Source of the DNA: Axinella damicornis
Taxonomy: Eukaryota > Porifera > Demospongiae > Axinellida > Axinellidae
DNA length: 64,000 nucleotides
Reading direction: 5' to 3'
Assembly (NCBI GenBank): GCA_963931865.1
Contig: OZ007508.1
Location: 18,058,762-18,122,761, forward strand
In this document: positions 44,082 through 54,748 of the stretch, one piece after another
Layout of the letters: every line of letters begins with the position of its first letter
How positions within the stretch are numbered: the first letter of the stretch is position 1
Made by a program: the position numbers and the translations under genes
The notes under the pieces: model-generated
What the model was told of the DNA's origin: nothing
Database searches by the model: none
The model's input: only the letters and a program-made list of their open reading frames with translations

Positions 44082-45997
44082 CATAATATACTTACTCCCA
44101 TGTCTATTACAACATATTTGTCACCATCACTTGATTATTCACCAATTTGTATATGTAATAGCATGATTTGGAGTGCAATTTGGGAATTAATTGCACGAGT
44201 AAGGTTTGTAATTTCACGAGGCGAAGCCGAGTGAAATTACTGACCTTACGAGTGCAATTAATTCCCAAAATTGCACTCCAAATCATGCTATCACATATTA
44301 ATCATATAGAAACTGAGTTATCAATCAGTTGCACAGCAAAGAATCTTTGATACAGCAATAACCGTACACAGAAAGTACATGCAACGACACGGATGCAGCT
44401 ATCAGTCCGGTATCAGTCCATATTGTGTAGGCAGGAGGTCCTTGACGCTGTGTAGTAGCGTACTGCATGCTTGAATTGATAACCAGCACTAGCCTCACAC
44501 AGTGGTAGCTACTGCGATGCCACGCTGTTTTTGCCACCGTCTCAAGCCGCCGTACGGGCCCAGTTGTTGGTTGTCGGTATCCTTCAGGCCGCGTGGCAAC
44601 TCCTGGGCGCTCCGGCTAGGGACCTGGTAAGCATTGTTCGTAGGCGGAGCAATGGGTGTGGCAGCATCGCCTTGCTGTTTATTGTCCATGGTTCAGTTCC
44701 GGTGTCAGTTCTCCCGCCCCAGCGACATTTTCGCACACGCTCTCATGAAGAAACGCAGTAGTGGGACAGGAAATTCATTTGACCAGTAGCTACCCTCTGC
44801 CATGACGCTTAGCTACCTTTATGCACTCGATAATCGTTTGTTTACTTTTCTGTTCGAACCTAGAAACCACGTAGAAACCGCTGCGACATTAACCAATCAG
44901 CTCGTGATTACACTTTTTTGCACTCGTACCAGTGCAAAAAACTGTAATCAGCAGCTGATTGGCTAAAAGCAGTGCAGATTACAGAAATAATTGCACTCTC
45001 GCGGTATAGGCGTTTTATACAGAAACTTGTTATCACTATATGATTAACACTGCATATCAGTTACATTTGTGTCACTCCATTAAAGTAATATCATAATTTA
45101 TTGGGGATGTATCTTTCGAAGTGAGAATAGCTACGTACAGAAACACATCTTGAATGCAGGAATATTCACAAATCAATAAAGTTAGCATGCAAGTTTGGCA
45201 TCTGCTACACCCTGATGAACTGCTGCACAACCCAGAATTAGTTACTCCAGAAACAACATTTTAAGTCCTGCAATTAATTTCAAGATTGATAATCTGCTCT
45301 GATTTACGCGGATATTTCAACTACACTGGACAAATCTGTATGTCTTAGCACTGTTCTAGCCTGTCGCAAAGAAAAGCATGCTATATGCTGCGCAGACCAC
45401 ATATTCAATCTCCACCATTAGGACTAAATGAAAAGGGATAACACACATTACATATGGGATTTGATTTGCCGTGCATGTGCATGGTCAGCCTGGCGGAAAA
45501 GGGCTAGCTAGACTGTACATGGGTGTATGCTTGCAGATGATTTGATACACAACTTGATTAATTACACACGTAACACAGGAATACACAGTCAATGATCACG
45601 TTATTATATTTAGTGGAGCTAAGGTTATAGGAAAATGAGTGTCAGTTTACTACCAATTAAAGTGCACTTTCAACAATGACGATTTCTGTGTAGTTTTCTC
45701 TAGAAACACTTTGAAAAAACAATATTAAGGAAGTTGAGTGCAAGCTTACGTTTAAAAGAGAAGGGTTTTTTTCCTAGGCGTTTGACGTTATAGGTGCATC
45801 ATACGTGAAAGCTTGACTGAATGTAATATTGGAACTAAAATTAAGATTAGCCAAGATGATTTTCAAGTATGTTGATGTCAGTTACTACCAATTTGGAAGT
45901 GCAATTTTGATATAATGAAATTGTGCATGAAGGCTTGATTGAATGTGAAGCTGGAGCTATAAGGTAAGTAGTATACTTGCCCAGATAATGATAATTC
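44082..45997. other. Intergenic region between copies 3 and 4
   Basis: No gene is seen. 44082-44146 and 45047-45440 are 3' flank shared with 31496-32050. 45515-45997 is 5' flank shared with copy 2, with GTAAGTA donors near 45966. The insertion at 44147-45046 is listed separately. Confidence 0.5.
44147..45046. mobile_element. 0.9 kb insertion in the flank of copy 3
   Basis: Defined by the uninterrupted paralogous flank at 31553-31570 (CAATTTACACTGCATATC). The left end contains a local palindrome of about 140 bp (AGCATGATTTGGAGTGCAAT and its complement around 44165 and 44285). ATTGCAC motifs also occur at the right end and in the 16971-19376 pair. No target duplication or coding region is clear. 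Confidence 0.6.
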
Positions 45998-47144
45998 TAT
46001 ATAGAGTAAGCGACTGATTATCGGACGACATGTAAAATCGGACGCGCTAGCGCCGAACGAGTATATTACCGGAAGTGGGCGGGACCTTCAGTCGATACTA
46101 CAGACCCATCGCACACTGAGCTGAAAGTTGGGTGGTTCTCTGTTGCTTGGTTCTGGAACTACAGCCAGCCAAAGTTAGATCCGAAACAATGTATGATCGG
46201 ACAAAATTGATGTATTATCGGATGACGCTCCCTGCTTTTTCTCTGAAGGAACTTTCTCTGAGATTTTTACATTTTCGGGAAGCCTCATGATCCCTCTGCC
46301 GCAGGCTCACTTTTTGTCACCGTGGCTGATTCGAGTGCTGGAGAATATCACCGAATGTTGACCATGGTCTCCGTGTCTAATATCGGACGCTGAAATTTCG
46401 TCGTAGTTTAGCGATGACACTCTCAGGTACACTATAGTGCTGCAATACGGATATCATTGGAATGTGCAGGTCCTCAGCAACAAAATGGTATAAGTCCCGC
46501 GTTTATACGTTGCACCGTTCCTGAGATATAGTCGTTTACCCCAAAACTCTCCAGGAATACTGTCGTTGCTATCTTGGACCGCCCATACAGGAGCAAACTG
46601 GGGAAAGCAGCTGTATCTCAGGTACGGTGCAACGTATAAACACGGGATTTGCGCCATTACGTTGCTGAGGACCTGCACTTTCCAATGGTATCCGTACTGC
46701 AACACTAGAGTGTACTTGTGAGTGTCTACGCCAAAATACGACGAAATTTCAGCGTCCGATATTAGACACGGAGACCATGGTCAACATTCGGTGATATTCT
46801 CTAGCACTCGAATCAGCCACGGTGACAAAAAGTGAGCCTGCGGCAGAGGGCTCATGAGGCTTCCCGAAAATGTAAAAATCTCAGAGAAAGTTCCTTCAGA
46901 GAAAAGGCAGGGAGCGTCATCCGATAATACATCAATTTTGTCCGATCATACATTGTTTCGGATCGAACTTTGGCTGGCTGTAGTTCCAGAACCAAGCACC
47001 AGAGAACCACCAAACTTTCAACTCAGTGTGCGATGGGTCTGTAGTATCGACTGAAGGTCCCGCCCACTTCCGGTAATATACTCGTTCGGCGCTAGCGCGT
47101 CCGATTTTACATGTCGTCCGATAATCAGTTGCTTACTCTATATA
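45998..47144. mobile_element. Palindromic foldback element of 1147 bp
   Basis: Ends read TATATAGAGTAAGCGACTGA and, inward from the right, TATATAGAGTAAGCAACTGA. Arms of roughly 530 bp are near-identical reverse complements meeting at a short loop around 46545-46600. The flank of copy 2 near 35590 (CCAGATAATTCATCGGCAG) lacks it, proving an insertion after the duplication. It is 0.4 kb upstream of the start of copy 4. ATCGGACG motifs are repeated within each arm. Non-coding; open frames inside are mirror artefacts. Confidence 0.9.
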
Positions 47145-47564
47145 ACCATCGGCAGTCAGCCACACAGAAATACATATATAAGTATGTAGAGGAGGAATCA
47201 GCATTGTAATTCTTTACACGGGATGAGCTTTTCAATGATTTGGAATCCACATTAGCAGTGCAAACGGTTCAATATTGTGTTCATGGAAAACCCTAATACT
47301 GTATTATTGAAAGCACAATCTCATTTTACAGACTACTACTTGCTAACCGTATTGTGATATGCATACCATGTTTTTCTGGTATGTAAGGCATTGCCTTGTA
47401 TTTTTATGTACAGACACATACTAAAATCGTTGAGACAACTGACAGAAGAGGAGTTCTACACATGAAAGCTCAGAGTCAATAACCCATGTGTATACTTTCA
47501 AATTGAAAATCTAAATCAGTTCATCACTGATATTGGAAATAGACAACAAAGAAATCTTTAAAAA
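47145..47564. promoter_or_regulatory. Leader of copy 4
   Basis: Matches 35590-36006 before copy 2, including an acceptor-like TTTTTATGTACAG ending near 47413. No gene is seen. Confidence 0.45.
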
Positions 47565-50500
47565 ATGCAATTTGTCATCTTAACAACCCTGGCTGTTCTG
47601 GTATGCAGCAGTGTTTCCACACTTGCATTCACCAAGTTCATAACATCACCAGACAGCTCTATACCTTGTCCGGATGAAAGATATTGCTACAGACTGCGGG
47701 AGATCATACACAATACCAGAGTGTACTTCACATCCAACACAACGCTGAAGTTTCTCCCGGGGATATACAACATTGAAACTGAAAGTTCTGTGGTTGTTTC
47801 TGATGTGACTGGACTTGCAATAGTTGGGAACAACACTATCATTCACTGCTTTGAAAACTTTGGTCTTGTGTTTTTAAATGTTAGTAATCTCACCATACAG
47901 CATCTTCATTTTACTCATTGTGGACGAAATGTTTTCTCAAGAGGATTGATGAATAGTGCAAACAGACTCACTGATGTGGCTTGGTTGTTCAGTTTCCTTA
48001 AACAAAATCTCACTTCTCCACTTTACTTCGATCAGGTTTATGATCTCAGTATCAACAGGGTTGTCGTTAACAGCTCAAAAGGTTGTGGAATTCTGGGAAT
48101 AAATATTTTAGGAAACTGTCTACAGTAGCTTTGCTGACAACATGTTCAATGCATTTTTCATCTACCAGGATCTTGATAGGGATACTTCAGCTTTTCCTGC
48201 AGTTGAATTTTCTGTTCTGAAAATTAAGCACTCAAACTTCGAGCAGGGAGTCACAAAATTCAAATATTCCGCAGGTGGAGTTACTCTGAAATTTCATCAG
48301 AAATCTTACCACGTTTCAGTCAAAATCAACAATGTAACAGTCCGAGAGAACAAGGGTATCACTTGTAGTAGCATATATGTTGACGCAAATCAATGCAGCT
48401 CTATTGCCCTCATAATGGATGCAGTCACAGTAACTGGTGGTGTTTGCTTGACTAATGATACTTCTTTGAATGTAGGAGAACTGCTTTTTGTATACGGAAG
48501 AAAATATTATATACCTTGCAAGAAAAAGCTACAAACAGTTTATATATCACGAGGGAACTTTTCAAAGAATTCACATGTACAAAGCAAACATCCCTGCATA
48601 CATATAACAAGCGCCGGCATATACTATACTCCAGTATTTGTGATGGTCATTATGTCAGATATCATACTCAGTGAGAACATGGGTAGCGGAATTCACATCA
48701 ATTTCATAACAATTCCAGTGCTACTGCAGTCAGTATTTATAACGGACAACCTAAATGGAGCTGTTGACATCCGCCATAGCACTGTGACTTTCAGTGGCAT
48801 AACAACTCTCACCCATAATAGAGGCAAAGCATTCTACATCGCCAAAAGCAATGTGACCTTTACAGGTTCACTGTATTTTAAAAGAAACCATGCCGATTTG
48901 GAATGCCCATTTGCAGCTGTAGATGGAAGCAAAGTGATCTTTGCTGAGTACACATTTTTCTATAGCAATTATGGAAGGCACGGGAGTCTCTGTATTACTA
49001 CTGGAAGCAGTGCCACATTCAAAGGAGGTAGGACCGAATTCATCAAGAATCGAGGTGAATACTTTGCTGGTGCAATACGTGTCGACAGTTCTTATATAGA
49101 CCTGCATGGGAACATGACAATCTTAGAAAACCTGGCCTATCGTGGTGGTGGACTAAGTTTGAATTCAGATGCATTCATGATCATTAATCCTGAAACTTAC
49201 TTCAACTTCACAGGAAACAGAGCCCTGTATAAGGGAGGTGCAATTTATGTTCATGACAACGATCGCAATCGTTACAAAAATGGAGGTTCACAATGTTTTT
49301 TTTGGCCTAAAGATGATAACCAAAGTACTTCGCACATGCATTTCCAAGGAAACTATGCACAAACTGCTGGGAGTGCACTGTATGGGGGATCAGTTGATAC
49401 CTGCTTCTTGAAAGGCTGCAAAATGTGTAAGGGTAATCAAAGATTCTTCAAAATGGCACATTTTGAAAATAGTACAGATCTGTCACTGATTTCTTCTGAT
49501 GCTACTCGTGTCTGCATATGTAATGGATCCCGCCCTGACTGCACTATACTTAACATTACCCTTGCTGCTTACCCAGGTCAGACTGTATTGATTAGTGCTG
49601 TTGCTGTTGGGCAAGGATTAGGAACATCGCCAGCAACCGTTCGTGCTACTTTCCTTGACAGTGGAGCAGAAGTCGTTCCTGAATTGGGTGAGCTACAAGC
49701 ATCACAAGTTGCAGATAAACACTGCAAAAACTTGAGCTACACAGTCTCTTCACCAAATGAGCTTGAAGCAATGGTCTTGACTGTCAAAGAATTCATACCA
49801 TATGGTCCAATATCAGAATTTAGAGTTTCCACTAAGAGTTAGTGAAGTACAAGCAATCAGGTCTCAGAAGTTCCCGTTTTATAAAGACCCCTGTCCTAGT
49901 GACACTGCAGCTTCAACCATGCCCATTAGGTTTTCAGCTACATAACAAAACATATTCCTGCTCCTGCCACTCCACACTAGTGGAAAACAATATACAATGT
50001 GATATCGATACTCAGATGATTCACAGGCCATCACCAGTTTGGATGCAAGCAGTTACTCCCAACGCTAGCACCACTGGTGTTGAAATCATAATCCACAAGC
50101 ACTGCCCATTTGATTACTGCAAATCAAATGATGTTGAGCTGAATCTTTTAAGGAGCCAGACAAACAATGTGATTTCAATTGTTCAATGAAAAAAGATATG
50201 TAGGGGTGATTGTATACTTCACTGTTATGTTCGATCATCCCTCTTGTTTCCTTACTTTTTGCCGTTCTGGTATCCCTACATCCTGCTACATTTTTAATGT
50301 TTTTATTACTTTGATCATTGTCCTCAGCCACTACAGCACCACTGTGGCCAGGCAGAAATGCAGTGCCAGTCCTGGCAACTCTGTTTCTGCTATCCTATAC
50401 AAAGCTACTTCGCACCATCATCACAGCATTTTCATTTACTGTCCTGGAAGGAAAGAAAAGTGCAGTGTGGCTCTATGATGGCAATGTACTGTACCTGCAA

Positions 50501-51227
50501 GGCAAGCATGTCCCCCTATTCTTAGCTGCACTCCTTCTACTCTTGACCTTTCCCTCCCATACACAATGCTACTGCTTTTGGCTCCACTGCTACAAAAATC
50601 AGAACATAGAGCACTTTTCTGGATGGTAAAGTTAAAGCCTCTCTTTGATGCATATATGGGCCCTTGCAAAGATAACTGCCGCTACTCTGTTGGTCTCTTG
50701 CTTTTAGCACAAGTCATACTCTTCCTAGTGTTCTCAGCAAATGTGTTTGGGGATCTTGCCATTAATCTGCTTGCTATTATTGCCATGGTAATCTGATCTG
50801 CATTCACAGAACACTGATGTCTGGTGTTTATAAACACCAATACTTGAATGCCATTCAATACTCCTTCCTAGTCAACATTAACATTCTCTCCAGTTCAGCA
50901 CTGTACACCACCAGGAACAACAACGGAAAGCAGGACGTCGTTGCTTATATTTAAGCTGGCGTTTCGTTTGCAACATTTGTTGCTATTATCCTTTGCCATC
51001 TCTACTATGCCATCAAAGCCTCTCGATTGCCGAAGCAGGCCAGAGACATCACGAAAAAGCTGTCCCATAGAAAGGAACACCTTACTCGAGATCAGTGTAA
51101 TGAAGAGCATCCACATATAGAAGACCATGAGGCTATACCAGTTAACAGAGCTGATATCCGACCACTCATTGTTGACCTGAATGAATTATGTGAACCTTTA
51201 GAATTAGTTGAATACAATGAATTCTAA
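47565..51227 (+). pseudogene. Surface-protein copy 4, broken
   Basis: Aligned with copy 3. Lesions: an eight-base deletion near 48118; loss of one base near 49835 (AGTTAGTGAAG) giving a stop; a two-base gain near 50147; replacement of about 400 bp around 50190-50310 that removes membrane segments 1-3 and puts in unrelated sequence; frameshifts near 50548 and 50795; and an in-frame TAA near 50952. The tail reads EYNEF, like copy 1 and unlike copy 3. The ectodomain part 48142-49842 is open for 566 codons. It cannot make a full-length protein. Confidence 0.85.
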
Positions 51228-51378
51228 TCTCTGTTTCACAATCAGGAGCTGACTCAGTCATCAGCACAACAGTAGTACCTATCCAGGGTCCAAATTCCAC
51301 TTTAACAAATCCCCCAATAGTATAATAGTATGTGAACAATGATTACTTTGTATGTTGTGTGAACAAGTTGTGCATATA
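51228..51378. other. 3' flank of copy 4
   Basis: Matches 4779-4945 behind copy 1 up to GTTGTGCAT, then jumps to sequence equivalent to 6108 in the SNF2 pseudogene, a deletion of about 1.16 kb compared with the copy 1 locus. Confidence 0.7.
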
Positions 51379-51635
51379 GGTCAAGCTCTAGACGCAGCGT
51401 GTGGGAGTCCCACAGAGAATGCCACTAATGAGCCAGTGTCAAAGCCTCTTCCTGGCAGCCAAGCATTCAAGATGCATCTCTTTCCACACCAGAAACGTAC
51501 CGTGTCATGACGGTCATCGGCTTGACATTATGATTGAAGCTGGTAAGGCAGAACCCCTCTTTGTTCCTCAAGCCACTAGCTAGCTATGTTTGAAAAAAAT
51601 TGGTAGGCCTATGCTTTCAGTAACGGTTTTGCGAA
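51379..51635 (+). pseudogene. Fragment of the SNF2-RING gene beside copy 4
   Basis: Degenerate match to 6112-6365 (CCACAGAGAATGCCAC, CATCTCTTTCCACACCAGAA, CTTTGTTCCTCAAGCCACT). It contains several indels and stops and ends where the upstream gene reads HGFEK. Shows that the duplicated unit contained both the surface-protein gene and its SNF2 neighbour. Confidence 0.85.
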
Positions 51636-52357
51636 CTGCACAGCGTTGGAAAAATCGAAGGTAGGTAGCTAGAATTGCTAACGGAGCGAATGCGAGGTGC
51701 ATGCAGTCACTGAGTCTGAGTACTGAGTGCCGTGTCACGGAATTTAAAGACTGTCCGAAACGGAACGGAACGGAATTTATGGTGTGCAACAATTAGATCT
51801 AGCATGCACATTGCGCAACGTGCTGAAATTATTTTTCTGGTCCTCAGCTAGCTGCAGCCTGGAGCTTTGAAAGAACGCTAAAGGTGTCAAAATAAAGTTT
51901 CATCATCATCATCATCATCAAAGGTACCATATTTTTACCATGAAATCTGGGGCTTTGTGTCCCTCGCCCTGACGTCCATGCCCACCGGTGGAGAACGTCT
52001 GGTAGTTTGAGCATTGATATATCGAGAGCGCATTAGTAGGTCGCACACTCCGGGGGGGCGCGACCTACTTATGCGCTCTCGGATAATGTAGTACGCGTAC
52101 TATATTATCAGTGGTTTGTAGTTCTGGGCGATACCAAGTACCAGGTATAAGGGGTGGTCACTCCAGTATGCGCCGTACCTAGAGCTGCGACCATGGTCAC
52201 AGCCTGTGGCCGTCCAAAAACTGCCTGTGACCGCTCTGCTAAACTGCCGGTGACCCTGTGACTGTCACAAAAATCCACCATGACTGCGTGACTTTTTGGT
52301 AGTATACGGAGTAATACGGTAAGCCACACCTACACCCGCCGTATACGGGGTCACAAT
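51636..52357. other. Intergenic with small inverted repeats
   Basis: No gene is seen. A CAT trinucleotide run lies at about 51900-51920. A small foldback spans 52020-52084 (ATCGAGAGCGCATTAGTAGG against CCTACTTATGCGCTCTCGGAT). A short palindrome around GTAGTACGCGTACTA lies near 52088-52103. Confidence 0.5.
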
Positions 52358-52967
52358 CACCGGTCGGTTATTTTTGTGGGTGGAAATTTTCGTGAAATGC
52401 TGGATACAGTCGTCAGAATTAAATTTCGTGGTTCTAATTTTTGTGGCACCCCGCATTCGCACTAGTGCTATCGGCACGGATGACGTAATAATACTTGATG
52501 GCTGGCCGAAGTACAGTTTCAACGACATTGTGCTTCACTGTACAGCGTGAGTGCGACGCTACTTCGTCAGTAAAAGACATGTGGGAGGCCAGTGTTGGAG
52601 AAGAACTAACATGCTAGCGCGAGAATGGCAACCGTATTGATCGATTTGCTGTGGCGAGAGTTACTAGCCTCGTTTTTCATCGCCGGGGTCCAGTCATCTA
52701 TCGATCACAATGCGAGCAGCTGGCGAGGGACAGCTGGTGATAGAGGATCCTGTCAATCGAGGACACTGTCAACGGGATGCAGTCACGCAGGTACAGCTCT
52801 GAAGAGCCATACGGTGCACATGTACTTGAACGACGGCCCCTAGCTAGGTGTTGCACAGCGCGAGACTGTGGGTTGAAAATTTCGTGGGTGGAAAATTTCG
52901 TGACTTGTCGATGAGTCACGAAAATAACGAAAATTGGCACCCCACGAAAATAACCCGCTATACGGTA
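52358..52967. mobile_element. Miniature inverted-repeat element, type A, copy 2 (inverted)
   Basis: Reverse complement of the 106-692 element. The right end (CCGCTATACGGTA, ending 52967) is intact. The left end is degraded (CACCGGTCGGTTATTT). Internal sequence matches closely, including the GATAGAGGATCCTGTCAATC region. Non-coding. Confidence 0.8.
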
Positions 52968-53083
52968 TCAGTCCTGACCATGCTGCTCTCACCCACAGTA
53001 GATGCGTGGTTATTATAACAATGTTGGAAGGTATTCATTTGTGTACTACTTTATATCAACTCTATTCATGCAGGTTTGTGATA

Positions 53084-53444
53084 ATGGACGATCGTTATCT
53101 AGCACCCACTCGCAAGGTTGAAACGGAACTGACAGGAGATTTCCAGTCTCTGAACACTGAGCCTTTAAATTTCCGTGACGATTGTTCCACTCCTACCTCA
53201 AGTTTGCCAGTGGAAGAAGCCCAGCCAAGGGCTCCACCAACCCAGGCACAACCTCCACAGCGATCTGAGTCTAGTTCAAGTGCCGAGTCTTATGAACAGT
53301 TGCAAGCAGCACTAGAGACTGCAGGGTCGGAGTTTGAAGAGCTTGCTATATGCAAACAGTATATAGAAGAACATCACAGAAAGTACCAGAAGTCAGAAGC
53401 AGAAAATCAGCGTTTGGAACTTGCTATGCAAGAGATGACAGAAG
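53084..53444 (+). CDS. First coding exon of an unrecognised coiled-coil protein
   Basis: Preceded by an acceptor-like CTATTCATGCAG 12 bases before the ATG and ended by a GAAG/GTATGT donor (phase 1). The 120 residues begin MDDRYLAPTRK, pass through a Pro/Ser-rich linker, and end in a heptad-rich helix (about residues 68-120, SYEQLQAALETAGSEFEELA onward) likely to form a coiled coil. I do not recognise the protein. The intron that follows carries a short Helitron. Confidence 0.55.
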
Positions 53445-53578
53445 GTATGTACTACACACGATATGTTCAGGACAGAGTACACCATGTGGGGATGCATATA
53501 ATACTTACAGTAAACGGTATACATATAAGCAGGGATGGCCAACAGTAGTTTGTCCAGGGCCCTAAATTCTTGCAAGTT

Positions 53579-54354
53579 ATTGGGGCGAGCCTGAGCGAGC
53601 CCCACATAGACGAGTTTGCTGCAAATTTTCTATATGTATCGTACGTCGTGCCGTAAATCACTCCTGCTCGTATTTTGCGTGTTCTTGCGTCATGCGTTAT
53701 TTCCAAACTGAGTTCACTATCGATGTCGCGGAGACTGTCCAACTGAGACGCGAACTATGAACAGTCTACCTCAACAAGGCCTTGCAAGGATGGATACTAT
53801 AGCGGGGCGGTGAGTGACTAAAGCATTTCATGAAGACGGGGAGAGCGCTTCAAGCCATCGCATGTCCTGCATGCAGAGCATGATAACTATAAGCCATCAC
53901 GGTGTGATGTGCCTGTTAGACTGCTTCAGCTATCGCCAGAGGATGGGAAGTTGACTGGCCTGTACTCAGTAACACCATAGATATAAGACACGTGTCTTAT
54001 ATCTATGGTAGCACTAAACTCACTGTGGCCAGTCATGACAGATCTGACATCAGCAGAGAACAAGGAAGCCAAAGACAGAGACCGCTCCTGGACCTACCTG
54101 CCCGACTGCTTCAACGCTGTGAAGTGCACGAGTATATTTTTAGTGTCATAATTTCTGGTGTGATCTGTGTCCTTAAGTTGTGCTAGCTCTCCGTCAGACT
54201 CACGTTCTGATGACATGCACATGCAACTGCTCCATGCACATTTCACCACATGCAACTGCTCCATGCACATTCACCACATGCAACTGCTCCATGCACATTC
54301 AGCACCTGCACGTACTCGCTCAGGCTCGCCCCACAATGTTCTGCATTCGTCTAG
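53579..54354 (+). mobile_element. Non-autonomous Helitron, 776 bp
   Basis: Same 5' end as the large Helitron (ATTGGGGCGAGCCTGAGC, then GACGAGTTTGCTGC and CGTACGTCGTGCCGTAAATC) and the same 3' end (ACTCGCTCAGGCTCGCCCC, spacer, CTAG). Internally 53938-53974 is a diverged copy of 22118-22160 from the Rep exon, so it arose by internal deletion of an autonomous element. Three 27-28-bp repeats (CATGCAACTGCTCCATGCAC) precede the 3' end, and a 34-bp perfect palindrome sits at 53975-54008. Confidence 0.85.
53975..54008. repeat. Perfect 34-bp palindrome
   Basis: CCATAGATATAAGACAC followed directly by its reverse complement, with no loop, inside the short Helitron and directly after the Rep-derived segment. 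Confidence 0.9.
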
Positions 54355-54368
54355 TAGAAGATAGTTGC

Positions 54369-54421
54369 CACTTGGCGAGACCCTCCACTGCCCACTGGGC
54401 AGTGGAGGGTCTCGCCAAGTG
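54369..54421. repeat. Perfect hairpin, 26-bp arms, 1-base loop
   Basis: Arms begin CACTTGGCGAGACCC and are exact reverse complements around a single C at 54395. It lies 15 bases after the Helitron 3' end. Confidence 0.95.
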
Positions 54422-54486
54422 TAGCAGCTAGACCAGATTAGCTATCTACCTGGCAGGTAGATAGCTAATCTGGTCTAGCTGCTACA
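54420..54486. repeat. Perfect hairpin, 33-bp arms, 1-base loop
   Basis: Arms begin TGTAGCAGCTAGACC, exact reverse complements around a single G at 54453. It shares two bases with the preceding hairpin. Confidence 0.95.
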
Positions 54487-54715
54487 ACTATGTATTTGCA
54501 TACGTATATACATGCAATGTCACTTCCAGGTCCAATGAGAATAAGAATGGCTACTTGGGAATAAAAATCAACCATCCGGGGCTGTATTTGGCCATCCATG
54601 AAAAGCCTAGTTCATTCAACAGTGTACTTTCAAAGGAGGAATGCTTATATCCCATAGTTTGTGGTAGCTATATTCATGATATGCTGTCTTCCTGCCTTGT
54701 TCTTCACATATGCAG

Positions 54716-54748
54716 CAGTTCGTGAAAAACCACTGTCATCTGATCAAG
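54716..54748 (+). CDS. Probable 33-nt microexon of the coiled-coil gene
   Basis: Flanked by TTCTTCACATATGCAG and CAAG/GTAATT. Its length keeps phase 1, and joined to the exon at 53444 it gives AVREKPLSSDQ without a stop. The next exon was not found. Support is splice-site quality and phase only. Confidence 0.4.

Noticed and set aside
46454..47054. Short ORFs inside the 1147-bp foldback
   Set aside because: No domain, mirrored between arms, and the element is non-coding by structure.
106..52967. Idea that the two inverted type A elements bound one composite transposon
   Set aside because: Their left and right ends are each complete or nearly so, they are 52 kb apart, and similar elements are scattered in the window; chance placement is simpler.
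54369..54486. microRNA precursor interpretation of the hairpins
   Set aside because: Perfect arms of only 26 and 33 bp with one-base loops are too short for a precursor with a normal terminal loop.
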